From: JACKAN01 sp964502735
Lineage (GTDB): Bacteria; Bdellovibrionota; Bdellovibrionia; Bdellovibrionales; UBA1609
Length of the DNA stretch: 64,000 nt
Reading direction: 5' to 3'
Assembly: GCA_964502735.1 (NCBI GenBank)
Contig: CAZCYD010000001.1
Coordinates: 1 to 64,000, forward strand
The position numbers and the translations under genes were made by a program. The notes under the pieces are model-generated. The model did not search any database, was not told where the DNA came from, and saw only the letters and a program-made list of their open reading frames with translations. Shown piece by piece: positions 54,734-63,502 of the stretch. Position 1 is the stretch's first letter, and each line of letters begins with the position of its first letter.

Positions 54734-55549
54734 TTGGACATTCTCATACTTGTTCCTTTGGGAATTATTATCGGGTTAATTAGTAGTTTTTTTGGTATCG
54801 GGGGAGGTGCCATTATTGCCCCAGTGTTGTATTATACCTACCCTTATCTAGAGGCCACCACAGTAATTGGAACCGCCCAGGGGGTCATTCTGCTAAACTC
54901 AATTGTAAATACTTATTATTATAAAAAAGGGAAAATTCATTTTCATAAAAAAATATTCCTACCTATAATCCTGACAGTAACTTTTGGGGTTCTAACGGGA
55001 ACTCAGATCGCTGTTAATGTTGGAAGTGCTTGGTTAAAAACTTTTTTTGCCATCATTCTATTTTTATTTGCCGTTCAAACCGTATTTTGGATTCCTAAAG
55101 TTTCTAGGATTTCCGATTATTCTAACCCTAACACCCCCAACACCTTTGTAGGTTTAATTGTGGGATTTTTCGTAGGAATTATTGCCAGTACAACTGGGCT
55201 TGGAGGAGGGATCATACTTAACCCTTTATTTGCGGCCCTTTATAAAATGCCATTAAGACTTATCTCTGCTTATAATAATCTTATTCTTATTGTGACCTCA
55301 CTGTCGGCTACTCTTAGTTACATGCTAACCCCAAAGGCGAACTTGGCTAACTTTAATCTTGCGAGATTTCAGGTAGGTAGCACAAACTGGCTCATTATTT
55401 TTGCTATCTTTTCCGGATCGTTATTGTCTGTTCGTCTTGGCATCTCGCTAAATAATACGGTGGATGACAAATTAAGAAGAGTGTTGTTTGCAATCCTATT
55501 ATTATTTTTGAGCGCCAACATGGTCCTAGCGGAAGGTGCCAGGCCCTAA
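54734..55549 (+). CDS. TauE/SafE family membrane permease
   Basis: 271 residues from TTG behind AAAGGAG. Two repeat halves carry LGIIIGLISSFFGIGGGAIIAPVLYY and FFVGIIASTTGLGGGIILNPLF, the family hallmark. About eight membrane helices. These permeases are proposed to move sulfite, sulfoacetate or related anions; the substrate is not known here. The last seven codons (AEGARP-stop) are encoded by the palindrome 55529-55593. Confidence 0.88.
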   Translation: MDILILVPLGIIIGLISSFFGIGGGAIIAPVLYYTYPYLEATTVIGTAQGVILLNSIVNTYYYKKGKIHFHKKIFLPIILTVTFGVLTGTQIAVNVGSAWLKTFFAIILFLFAVQTVFWIPKVSRISDYSNPNTPNTFVGLIVGFFVGIIASTTGLGGGIILNPLFAALYKMPLRLISAYNNLILIVTSLSATLSYMLTPKANLANFNLARFQVGSTNWLIIFAIFSGSLLSVRLGISLNNTVDDKLRRVLFAILLLFLSANMVLAEGARP

Positions 55550-55593
55550 CTTGCACCGCTTTGCGGTGCAAGTTAGGGCCTGGCACCTTCCGC
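55529..55593. repeat. 31-bp-arm palindrome encoding both gene ends
   Basis: Left arm 55529-55559 and right arm 55563-55593 are perfect inverted copies with a TTT loop, GC-rich in an AT-rich setting. Each arm codes A-E-G-A-R-P-stop, one for the TauE/SafE gene on plus and one for lgt on minus. The hairpin would also act as a two-way structure at both message ends. It contains AAGGTGCCAGGC, resembling palindromic repeat units scattered in some bacterial genomes. Confidence 0.92.
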
Positions 55594-56373
55594 ACTCTTC
55601 TGAGACCTGGTGGGTTTGAGTAAGAAAAATAGACACAAAACAATCAGGGCCCCACTCATCCAAGTTGAAAAACTCAAACCTAAAATTAACTCTCCTCTAT
55701 AGTCTTCTCGGAACTGTTCTATCAAAACTCGCCCCACACCATGGTAAATTCCGTACACGAGTAAAAGATTTCCAGGTTTTTTAGTAAGCTGGTATTGAGC
55801 CACTGGTCGACTCTCAACTCTCATCACATAAAACAAAAATACAGCGTTCCACAACATCGAGTATATGGGCGTGGGATGTAGAGGAATCCCCGCCGGAGCC
55901 TCCGGGCCCGGCGGGTATATTATAGCCCAAGGGACATCCGTCGGTTTGCCATAACCACTGCCAGATAATAATGTTGCAAATCTTCCAATAACATAACCAG
56001 AAATAATCACAGGAGTGAACATCTCCATCCATGCTCGAATGTTTTGCTTTTTTATTCTTAAATAATAAATTGCGCCAACTAGTGCAAATAACACTCCCCC
56101 ATAAAAGACGAAACCTCCTTGCCAAAATTTTAGTATTTGAAATGGTGCTCTCATATAATAGCCGGGATGCTCTACTATCACATGACAAAGTCGAGCTCCA
56201 ATAAATCCCATAACCATAATTAATAAACAAATCTCTACAACATAGCTTTGTGAGAGGCGAAATCTTGGTGCCCTTTCAAATAACCAGTAGCTAGCAAAAC
56301 TGTAAGCAAATGAGATCACCAAAAAATATGTTGGAACAACCAAATCTGGACCAATATACAAATAGGGAAACAA
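55573..56373 (-). CDS. lgt: prolipoprotein diacylglyceryl transferase
   Basis: 266 residues, seven membrane helices. KFWQGGFVFYGGVLFALVGAIYYLR, GYVIGRFATLLSGSGYGKPTDVPWAI, HPTPIYSMLWN and GVGRVLIEQFREDYRG match the Lgt fold and order. Position FHGG reads FYGG, and the usual N-G-E part is SGSGYGKPTD, as in a Cys-Cys-Tyr-Gly-containing variant group. It attaches diacylglycerol to the lipobox Cys; several lipoproteins are in the window. The C-terminal end is encoded by the palindrome. Confidence 0.85.
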   Translation of the reverse strand: MFPYLYIGPDLVVPTYFLVISFAYSFASYWLFERAPRFRLSQSYVVEICLLIMVMGFIGARLCHVIVEHPGYYMRAPFQILKFWQGGFVFYGGVLFALVGAIYYLRIKKQNIRAWMEMFTPVIISGYVIGRFATLLSGSGYGKPTDVPWAIIYPPGPEAPAGIPLHPTPIYSMLWNAVFLFYVMRVESRPVAQYQLTKKPGNLLLVYGIYHGVGRVLIEQFREDYRGELILGLSFSTWMSGALIVLCLFFLLKPTRSQKSAEGARP

Positions 56374-56751
56374 GGGTCACCTTTCGAATGTGAAGTCTAA
56401 AACCATAGTTAATTTACATTTTAGTATGAATAGATATCTGGTGCATTAATTTAGTTGCATTCACAGCCGTTAGCCCCAGGCTGACGACAAAAACACGAAA
56501 AATGATCTACATGACTGACATTTATGACTAATCTTTATTCTCACCCGTGACAAAATGGGGCACTATGGGCTTCACAGCCTCATAAAGCCTATCCATCAAT
56601 TTTTTTGAGGACAGAGCGGGCCTATATTTGAGCTAACATTTAAAACCTTGAAAGGCCTGGAACAGGAAATGAATATATGTGTTTAGCCTCTTCTTCCTCT
56701 GGCAGACTTTTCCACATAAAAGGGGGTTATATTTGTATTAAGGAGACATTT
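56374..56751. other. 378-bp intergenic region between lgt and a lipoprotein gene
   Basis: Control region of two divergent genes. It contains a weak GTTAGCC-CCA-GGCTGAC hairpin (56468-56485). An in-frame extension of the lipoprotein frame upstream of 56752 is thought non-coding because the ribosome site lies at 56740-56745. No other gene is seen. Confidence 0.5.
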
Positions 56752-57333
56752 GTGAATCCGTTTTTTTTAAAACCCATCGCCTTCATATTTCTAGCTTTTA
56801 CTCTTATTTTAAGCGGTTGTGGAAAGGATAAAAAGTCTGGTGGAGCCACCCCCCTCCCCCCTCCTATCGTTGAACCCAACGACGATTACAATAAACTGCA
56901 CAATTGGGCCGGCCCCCTACAAATAATAGATCGCTCCACCTATGAGCGCTTTTTAAAAGATCACGGAATCTGTAACTATCCCGGCGTTATCTGGAGCTTT
57001 GGTTATTGGAATTGTAAAAACTATGACGGAGTATGGATAAGTATTCACCTGAAAAGCAAAAAAGTTCCGACACAAGGCTTTGCCCAGCTTATGAGCTCAT
57101 ATAACAAACAATGGGTCATTTTTCCTCCCAGCATAATTGACGGGACATTTGCTCCTATTGACCAAGACACTGGAATTGAGATTTACAGACGGGGATACGA
57201 CGGAACCCCAAGCCATAACACCTACTTTCGTTACAGAGCTTACGGAAACACGCGGTCCAATACACCCTTGACAATGGAAGTTTACTACCGAAATGTCAAA
57301 TTTGGCCAAGCTACGATTTCGCCCCATCAATAA
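56752..57333 (+). CDS. lipoprotein, unknown function
   Basis: 193 residues from GTG at 56752, with AAGGAG six bases upstream. Signal peptide NPFFLKPIAFIFLAFTLILS ends at the lipobox LSGC. The mature part has a Pro-rich linker (TPLPPPIVEPNDDYN) and a compact domain with paired Cys (HGICNYP, WNCKNYDG). No family recognised. Target of Lgt and LspA in this window. Confidence 0.75.
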   Translation: MNPFFLKPIAFIFLAFTLILSGCGKDKKSGGATPLPPPIVEPNDDYNKLHNWAGPLQIIDRSTYERFLKDHGICNYPGVIWSFGYWNCKNYDGVWISIHLKSKKVPTQGFAQLMSSYNKQWVIFPPSIIDGTFAPIDQDTGIEIYRRGYDGTPSHNTYFRYRAYGNTRSNTPLTMEVYYRNVKFGQATISPHQ

Positions 57334-57526
57334 GGCTTCTAGAGATAACAACGACAAAAGGCCTTCCATAAGCCTAGAATCCGGTAGTGTGGCGTTATAT
57401 TTTTCAAAAAAAGTGAAATTAGATTTGACCAGAGATGTAAAAAAAGTTTCAATTCCTAATGAGACTAGGTGAATTGCATTTTTGTCTCAATACAAACAAC
57501 AAAGACTATCAACAGGAGTCAAACAC

Positions 57527-57802
57527 ATGAATAAAGCAGAATTAATTGAACACATAGCTAAAGAAACTAACATGACTAAAGCTCAAACTGAAAGAATGCT
57601 GGACGCTACAATTGATACTATCCGCAAATCAGTTAAGAAAGGTGATGAAGTGAAACTTGTTGGTTTTGGTACTTTCACAAAGGCTAAAAGAAAAGCTCGC
57701 ACTGGCCGCAACCCTCAAACTGGCAAAGCCATCAAAATTCCTGCTGCATGGTACCCTAAGTTCCGTCCAGGATCTGAATTCAAAACTATGCTTCGCAAGT
57801 AA
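57527..57802 (+). CDS. DNA-binding protein HU
   Basis: 91 residues from ATG 57527 with AGGAG upstream. MNKAELIEHIAKETNMTKAQTERMLDATID, VKLVGFGTFTKAKRKARTGRNPQTGKAIKIPA and FRPGSEFKTML match HU throughout, including the DNA-binding arm. It is a nucleoid protein. A terminator follows 23 bases after the stop. Confidence 0.96.
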   Translation: MNKAELIEHIAKETNMTKAQTERMLDATIDTIRKSVKKGDEVKLVGFGTFTKAKRKARTGRNPQTGKAIKIPAAWYPKFRPGSEFKTMLRK

Positions 57803-57825
57803 TTAACTAGCAAAATAGTTTTTAA

Positions 57826-57857
57826 AAAAGGGCCAATTGAGTAGATTGGCCTTTTTT
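57826..57857 (+). terminator. rho-independent terminator of the HU gene
   Basis: AAAAGGGCCAAT (57826-57837) pairs with ATTGGCC (57845-57851) and the following T run; stem of 7 strong pairs plus A-T pairs, loop TGAGTAG, six T. Confidence 0.9.
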
Positions 57858-57889
57858 ATTATTTAAATTTCGTATAGAAATAATACAGC

Positions 57890-58903
57890 ATGGAACTCAA
57901 TAACTTTAACTGCTCTAGCTTCAACTCTAAATCCCTTCATAAAATAGGTGTATTTACTAGTGGAGGGGACGCTCCCGGAATGAATGCGGCTATTCGAGCT
58001 GCGGTGAGAACAGCGCTATTTAACAAAATGGAAGTCTTTGGAATTTACCACGGCTACCAGGGCATGATTGACAACAATATGAAACCCCTCCAACTGAGCT
58101 CGATGTCGAACATAATCCAAAGAGGGGGCACCATATTAAAGTCTGGGCGCTGTTTAGATTTTCACAAACCTGAAGTCAGAGCTCAGGCCATACAAAATCT
58201 AAAAAAACAAGGAATTGAAGCTCTTGTCTGCATTGGAGGAGACGGATCTTTTCGTGGAGCCAAATCTCTATGGGATGAACACAACTTTCCTATAGTTGGA
58301 GTCCCAGGCACCATTGACAATGATATAAATGGCTCAGACTACACCATCGGCTTTGACACTGCTGTCAATACAGCACGTGAGGCCATAGATAAAATTCGAG
58401 ATACTGCAGCCAGCCATGACCGCTTATTTATTGTCGAAGTCATGGGAAGAAACAATGGCTATATTGCTGTTGAAGTGGGCCTTGCTTGCGGAGCTGAAGA
58501 GGCTATTTTTCCCGAAAATCCTTTAAATATCGAAAAAATTATTAATAAGATTCGCTCGGGAATTCAACGCGGTAAAATGAGCAGTATTTTAGTTACCGCT
58601 GAGATGGAAACTCCGGGTTATGCTTACAAAATTGCTGATGAACTCAAAAGTAAAGCGGGGTTTGAAGCTAAAGTTTGCATACTTGGCCATATACAACGGG
58701 GCGGATCTCCAACTGCACGAGACCGTATAGCTGCCAGCCAAATGGCCTCAAAAGCCATTGATACGCTTATCAATGGCCAGTGTAATTGCATGGTGGGAAT
58801 AAAATCTGGGGAACTCCACCTAACAAGCTTTGATGAGGCCACAAAAAAGAAAACCTTCACTCACAAGAACCTTCTTAAGCTTGTAGATGCACTTTCATAT
58901 TAA
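57890..58903 (+). CDS. pfkA: 6-phosphofructokinase
   Basis: 337 residues with an N-terminal extension of about 16 residues. GVFTSGGDAPGMNAAIRAA, IGGDGSFRGA, GVPGTIDNDINGSDYTIGFDTAVNTA (catalytic Asp), VEVMGRNNGYIAVE and LGHIQRGGSPTARDR match ATP-dependent PfkA. It makes fructose 1,6-bisphosphate. GGDGS favours ATP over pyrophosphate. It converges with flgE 15 bases away. Confidence 0.96.
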   Translation: MELNNFNCSSFNSKSLHKIGVFTSGGDAPGMNAAIRAAVRTALFNKMEVFGIYHGYQGMIDNNMKPLQLSSMSNIIQRGGTILKSGRCLDFHKPEVRAQAIQNLKKQGIEALVCIGGDGSFRGAKSLWDEHNFPIVGVPGTIDNDINGSDYTIGFDTAVNTAREAIDKIRDTAASHDRLFIVEVMGRNNGYIAVEVGLACGAEEAIFPENPLNIEKIINKIRSGIQRGKMSSILVTAEMETPGYAYKIADELKSKAGFEAKVCILGHIQRGGSPTARDRIAASQMASKAIDTLINGQCNCMVGIKSGELHLTSFDEATKKKTFTHKNLLKLVDALSY

Positions 58904-58918
58904 TCGTAATTGATTCTA

Positions 58919-60205
58919 TTATCTCTTTAAGTTAATAACCTCAGCCAATAGCTCATCTGTAGTGGTAATAGTTTTCGCATTAGCTTGAAAACCTCTTTGA
59001 TTTTGAATGAGATTCACGAACTCTAAAGCCAAATCTACTGTGGATCTCTCAAGAGATTTAGCGAAAAGCTTTCCTCTACCACCCTTTCCTGGACGTCCCA
59101 CTGAGGGGGCTCCCGAATCTCTTGCTTCTTTAAATCGGTTATTTCCAACCTTAAATAGAGCTTCAGGATTTTCAAATTTAGTTAAGGAAATTTGAGCTAA
59201 ATCTTCAGTTTGACCGTTGCTATAAAGTGCTGTGAGAACGCCCTCGTCATTAAATGACAAATTTGTAATGGTTCCCGCTGCTGAACCGTCTTGCACCCAA
59301 CTTATCAAATCTGATTCTTTACCATACTGCTTTGTACCGTCTAGACCATCGCCCTTGTCAGTGGAAATTGAGTTCCCAAAATCAAATTTTATTTTTTGAT
59401 TTTGAAGAGCCCCTCCCTTAAAATTGAAGGCCGCTTTTGTTGTTTCTTCTGTATTCAACTTTCCATCTGTAGTAAAAGTCAGCTTACCCATAAGCACTTC
59501 TGCCAGTTCGCCCTCTTTGCCTCCTGTGACCTCCTTGCCATCTGCAAGCCCCCGATATTGCCAAGTTCCATCAGCCACCTTATTAAAGAACATTGAAATT
59601 AAGTGTTTATTTCCCTGCGAATCGTAGATTTCGATACCTGTCGAGAAATCAGATGTTGAATAAGGGTCCTTTATATCGAAGTTTTTAACCTGCTGAATAC
59701 GTGAGTCCAAATTTAAATCTAATCGTACCTCACTTGTTGCTTTAGCTGGTATTAAGGCCCGTGGAAACTTGATGTCTCCCATTTTATTTATTATATTTCC
59801 CTTGTCGTCTCCCTGAAATCCTTGAACTCTTTGATTATCATTGGTGACAAGGTACCCCTCTCTATCAAAGTGAAAAGATCCATCACGAGTGTAAGACTCA
59901 CCATCTGACCCTCTCAATACAAAGTAACCATCTCCAGATATAGCTAAATCTGTAGACTTCTCTGTGGCATCTACGTTCCCTTGAATTAAGATTGGATTTA
60001 CAGCACCAATTTTTACTCCACGACCTATTTGGTTTCCACCCAAAATTCCTTTTAAGCTTTTAGAGATAATGTCCTGGAACTCTGCTCGACTGGCTTTAAA
60101 TCCTGTTGTGTTCGCATTGGCTATATTGTCTCCAATAACGCCCAGCGCTTCCCCTTGTGCAGCTAAACCGGACACACCGGTATAGAGAGATGATAGTACT
60201 CCCAT
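58919..60205 (-). CDS. flgE: flagellar hook protein
   Basis: 428 residues from ATG 60205 (GGAGG upstream). The N-terminus GVLSSLYTGVSGLAAQGEALGVIGDNIANANTTGFKASRAEF and C-terminus FVNLIQNQRGFQANAKTITTTDELLAEVINL are the rod/hook family ends. The centre forms the exposed hook domains. Last visible gene of the hook operon. Confidence 0.95.
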   Translation of the reverse strand: MGVLSSLYTGVSGLAAQGEALGVIGDNIANANTTGFKASRAEFQDIISKSLKGILGGNQIGRGVKIGAVNPILIQGNVDATEKSTDLAISGDGYFVLRGSDGESYTRDGSFHFDREGYLVTNDNQRVQGFQGDDKGNIINKMGDIKFPRALIPAKATSEVRLDLNLDSRIQQVKNFDIKDPYSTSDFSTGIEIYDSQGNKHLISMFFNKVADGTWQYRGLADGKEVTGGKEGELAEVLMGKLTFTTDGKLNTEETTKAAFNFKGGALQNQKIKFDFGNSISTDKGDGLDGTKQYGKESDLISWVQDGSAAGTITNLSFNDEGVLTALYSNGQTEDLAQISLTKFENPEALFKVGNNRFKEARDSGAPSVGRPGKGGRGKLFAKSLERSTVDLALEFVNLIQNQRGFQANAKTITTTDELLAEVINLKR

Positions 60206-60295
60206 AATGAAACCTCCATGTTTCACCAACTCAGATCAGTCAGTCACCGAGTTGTCATGAAGGGCCCCCTCAAATGAGGTCCAGCCCTTGTTTTG

Positions 60296-60712
60296 TTAAA
60301 TTATTGCAGCAGCATCAATGTTGGTAAAAATATTTTCTTTCAACATATTTTTATCCATCACCGTTACAACTGTTTTGTTCTCAATATTCAAAATCATGGC
60401 AGCATTTTCTGACATGATAAGAGTTTCTTTTACCCCTTTTTCTTTAGCCCTTTCTACAATGTTTTCAATTTTCTGTAATGTTTCGGAGTCAAAATGAATC
60501 CCTCGAGATCTCATTCGTTCGATAGCATGATTAGAAAATTTAATTGAGAGAGGAGCTTTAGGATCTGCAAACTTTTCACTGCTCCTCCCTAGAATCTCCT
60601 CCAATTGATTTGAAAACTCTCCCTTGATTCCCTGATCAAGCGAGCTTTTTCTAACGCCCGAATCTGGTATAGCTGGGCTAATTTTTAAATTATTTAAACC
60701 TTCTAATGCCAT
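60296..60712 (-). CDS. flagellar operon protein (TIGR02530 family)
   Basis: 138 residues. IKFSNHAIERMRSRGIHFDSETLQKIENIVERAKEKGVKETLIMSENAAMILNIENKTVVTVMDKNMLKENIFTNIDAAAII matches small proteins found beside flgD and flgE. They are associated with hook assembly; exact function unknown. It abuts flgD (1-base overlap). Confidence 0.85.
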   Translation of the reverse strand: MALEGLNNLKISPAIPDSGVRKSSLDQGIKGEFSNQLEEILGRSSEKFADPKAPLSIKFSNHAIERMRSRGIHFDSETLQKIENIVERAKEKGVKETLIMSENAAMILNIENKTVVTVMDKNMLKENIFTNIDAAAII

Positions 60713-61668
60713 TACTGATTGGTTTCCTTCGTCACTTTGTTAATCATATCTCGGGACATAGCAATATTGTCCATCAGTTCATTGCTTGAATTTGCCGAAA
60801 CTACAGTTCCATTATTCTTTTGAACCTCATTTGTAACCTGACTCGTATTGATTTTTTCAAGCTGTTCAGGGGCGGTAATACTCTTTATATCTTTTAATCT
60901 AACTTTTTGCTTACCCATCAACAAAATAGGCCCTTCCCCTGTGTAGTTAACTCCTGTAACGACCCCTGCAAATTTGGTTTCTGCTGCTATTTTTTTACCA
61001 CTACTATCTTGTGCTTTAATTTCAACTTTGAATTCACCTTTACCCATAGACGATCCTTCACTGTTAAGACCATTCCATGTTACAACATTTTGTCCTTCTT
61101 TCAAATTTCTAACTTCTAACTCTCGCACAACTGTACCATTGGCATCTTTAATAATTACATCAACTTTTGTGGCGTCTTTAATAAGTCTAAAGTTTATATC
61201 ATGTTCTTCTTTAGGGTCCTGTCGCATGATTTGAGTAGAGTCTCCTTGAATGGCTCTCCCTATTAAATTCAAAGTTTCAAATTGAGCCCCTGATTGATTA
61301 CCATTGAGATTCATTAATTTAATACTCTCATCAATATTCTGTAGCTTTTCTAGAGAAGAAAATTGAGCTAACTGAGCGGCCATCTGATGACTTTCCATTG
61401 GTGATGTTGGGTCTTGGTTTTTCATCTGAGCCAATAATAACTTTAAAAATGCATCTTTGCCGAGTTCATCATTACCCACGCGGCGAGCTTTTACAGGATC
61501 AATCCAATTTGGATCTGATATCTTATTTAGCATTTCGCCAATATTTTCATTATTTCCTAAAGCTATCTCATTATTCTGTGCACTCATTGTATTTTTAGTT
61601 TCTGCCTTTAAAGCTGAAGTCTGTTCAGCCTTCGACCAAGTTTGAGTTCCACCCTTAACACTAATCAT
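60712..61668 (-). CDS. flgD: flagellar hook capping protein
   Basis: 318 residues. The FlgD N-terminal motif LGKDAFLKLLLAQMKNQDPTSPMESHQMAAQLAQFSSLEKLQNI is clear. The FlgD Ig-like segment includes VRELEVRNLKEGQNVVTWNGLNSEGSSMGKGEFKVEI. A polar C-terminal tail is extra. It caps the growing hook. Confidence 0.95.
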   Translation of the reverse strand: MISVKGGTQTWSKAEQTSALKAETKNTMSAQNNEIALGNNENIGEMLNKISDPNWIDPVKARRVGNDELGKDAFLKLLLAQMKNQDPTSPMESHQMAAQLAQFSSLEKLQNIDESIKLMNLNGNQSGAQFETLNLIGRAIQGDSTQIMRQDPKEEHDINFRLIKDATKVDVIIKDANGTVVRELEVRNLKEGQNVVTWNGLNSEGSSMGKGEFKVEIKAQDSSGKKIAAETKFAGVVTGVNYTGEGPILLMGKQKVRLKDIKSITAPEQLEKINTSQVTNEVQKNNGTVVSANSSNELMDNIAMSRDMINKVTKETNQ

Positions 61669-61689
61669 AATTCACCTTTTTTAATAATT

Positions 61690-63462
61690 TTAAGCCACCA
61701 AATTTAATCTTTTTTGTTCACCCGCTCCATTTTTCATTGCCTTAGCAACTAGAAGTGGATTTTCGGCTTCATCCTGCGTTTGTGATCTATAAGCTCTAAC
61801 TCCTGTCATATCAAAGAAACCATTTCTCCATGACTGGTTATTTCTTCTGAATTCTCCCATAAATTGCTGGGCAAACTGCCTTTCAGCATCCTTTTGTTTT
61901 TCAGCCAAGTCGCCCATTAAATCTGCTGAAGTGTCCACTTTAATGTTTTCCAAATTTAATTTGTGACTAGCTAAAGTAGATTTTAGTTCAGAAACACCTT
62001 TTTCTAATAAATTTTTGGCTTCTTGCGTATCAGCCAACATCTCAATGTTAACAATCCCATTCTCAACCTGAACCTTCATTGTGACTTCACCTAACCCATG
62101 GGGATTCATCTGAATTCTCATTTCACCCCCACCATTTTTAAGCAAAGCTCGTGCTTGACTTACAACCTCATTAACATTTTCAGATTCTTGCACATCTGTA
62201 AGTTGTGGCCGTGATTGAACATGAAACTCTTTAGTAGAGTTATTTCCAGTACCATCATTAATTTTAATACCTTCTGACAGAAGGCCATCAGAGTTGTTAC
62301 CGTCTAGACTATCTGAGCTTGCGCGGTCTGAATCTTGTGCATTTTCATTGATTATTCCACCTAAACCTTGTGCCCCAAGCGACTCCCCAATAGTATTATC
62401 AAAACCAGATCCAACAACCTCTTTTGCCTCTACCAATGGATTAGGTTCAATATGTTTAATATCTGTAATATTTAAAGATTTTAATACTTCCGGCGATACA
62501 TAATTAGAAATATAATGAATTTCCGTATTTGAAGTCTTCCCTAAAGGATTCTCTCCTAAAGTGTTCTCTCCTAAAAGAAAACTATTTTCGTTGTAATCAA
62601 TTGGGGTTTTAGTACTGCCATTAATAATGGCTTTTGTGGATAGAACTGTTGCCTGATCGTAATCCATCCCTTTTACACTCTGGTCACCAATTGCACCCAG
62701 TGAACCTCCCATAAAAAATTGTGAAGACTTCATGTTGCTGTGATCAGATGAGCCCTGATGGTGGTCACTAATGGGCATATATAAATCTTTTTGGTCAGTT
62801 TCTGAAGATTGATCAAGACGAGGTGGATTAACAAAAAAATGATGACTTAATTTTTGAATATCATTCTGAATTTTTTGATTCTGCAAATCCCTCTTGCTCA
62901 TTATTTTTATAGAAAGTCCGCTGCCATCACTCTGAAATCTGTCGGCAATCAGCGACGTGTTTGTTTGTTCTAGCATTTCTTGAAAATATTTTTCTGCCTT
63001 TACGGAATTATCTGCACTTAAGTTAAGGTGGCCGATAAGGGTCTTCATAGATTCCTCAGGTGGACTTAACAATTCTTCTTCTGACAAGTTCGAAAATGCA
63101 GAAATTAACTCTTCTGGCTGAATATTTAAATCACTTTTCATCCTGGAAAGAAAAGTCTTAAGTGCAGTTCTCTGCGTTAAACTTTCATCAAAACCAACAA
63201 ATTCTTTTAGAGATGGCTTTACATAACTCTCATTTTTAGAAACTATGCTCTGTTGATTCTGTTCATGTTCAGACTCTCCAACAGCAACACTGCCCAGATT
63301 AGTTCCTGATGTTCCTGATCGCGACTGATACGAATCCTCAGATGAAAGCAAATCTACGAAACCCTTTTCCTCCTTTTGTCCCTCTTTACTGTTAGGGAAG
63401 GAACCTCCAATTTTGTTTGGAAGTGAAGTTATTGATTGTCCTGAGGTTCCAATGATATTCAT
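61690..63462 (-). CDS. fliK: flagellar hook-length control protein
   Basis: 590 residues. Mostly Ser/Asp/Asn-rich disordered sequence, as expected for a molecular ruler. The FliK C-terminal domain is GEMRIQMNPHGLGEVTMKVQVENGIVNIEMLADTQEAKNLLEKGVSELKSTLASHKLNLENIKVD. It measures hook length and triggers FlhB switching. Confidence 0.92.
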   Translation of the reverse strand: MNIIGTSGQSITSLPNKIGGSFPNSKEGQKEEKGFVDLLSSEDSYQSRSGTSGTNLGSVAVGESEHEQNQQSIVSKNESYVKPSLKEFVGFDESLTQRTALKTFLSRMKSDLNIQPEELISAFSNLSEEELLSPPEESMKTLIGHLNLSADNSVKAEKYFQEMLEQTNTSLIADRFQSDGSGLSIKIMSKRDLQNQKIQNDIQKLSHHFFVNPPRLDQSSETDQKDLYMPISDHHQGSSDHSNMKSSQFFMGGSLGAIGDQSVKGMDYDQATVLSTKAIINGSTKTPIDYNENSFLLGENTLGENPLGKTSNTEIHYISNYVSPEVLKSLNITDIKHIEPNPLVEAKEVVGSGFDNTIGESLGAQGLGGIINENAQDSDRASSDSLDGNNSDGLLSEGIKINDGTGNNSTKEFHVQSRPQLTDVQESENVNEVVSQARALLKNGGGEMRIQMNPHGLGEVTMKVQVENGIVNIEMLADTQEAKNLLEKGVSELKSTLASHKLNLENIKVDTSADLMGDLAEKQKDAERQFAQQFMGEFRRNNQSWRNGFFDMTGVRAYRSQTQDEAENPLLVAKAMKNGAGEQKRLNLVA

Positions 63463-63502
63463 ATAAAATTTAACCTATCTTTGTAATCCTATCTTTTTAA
63501 TC

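Noticed and set aside
63031..63038. Perfect GCCGATAA on the plus strand inside fliK
   Set aside because: No TAAAGTTT-like -35 lies 11 bases upstream, and it points antisense within a gene.
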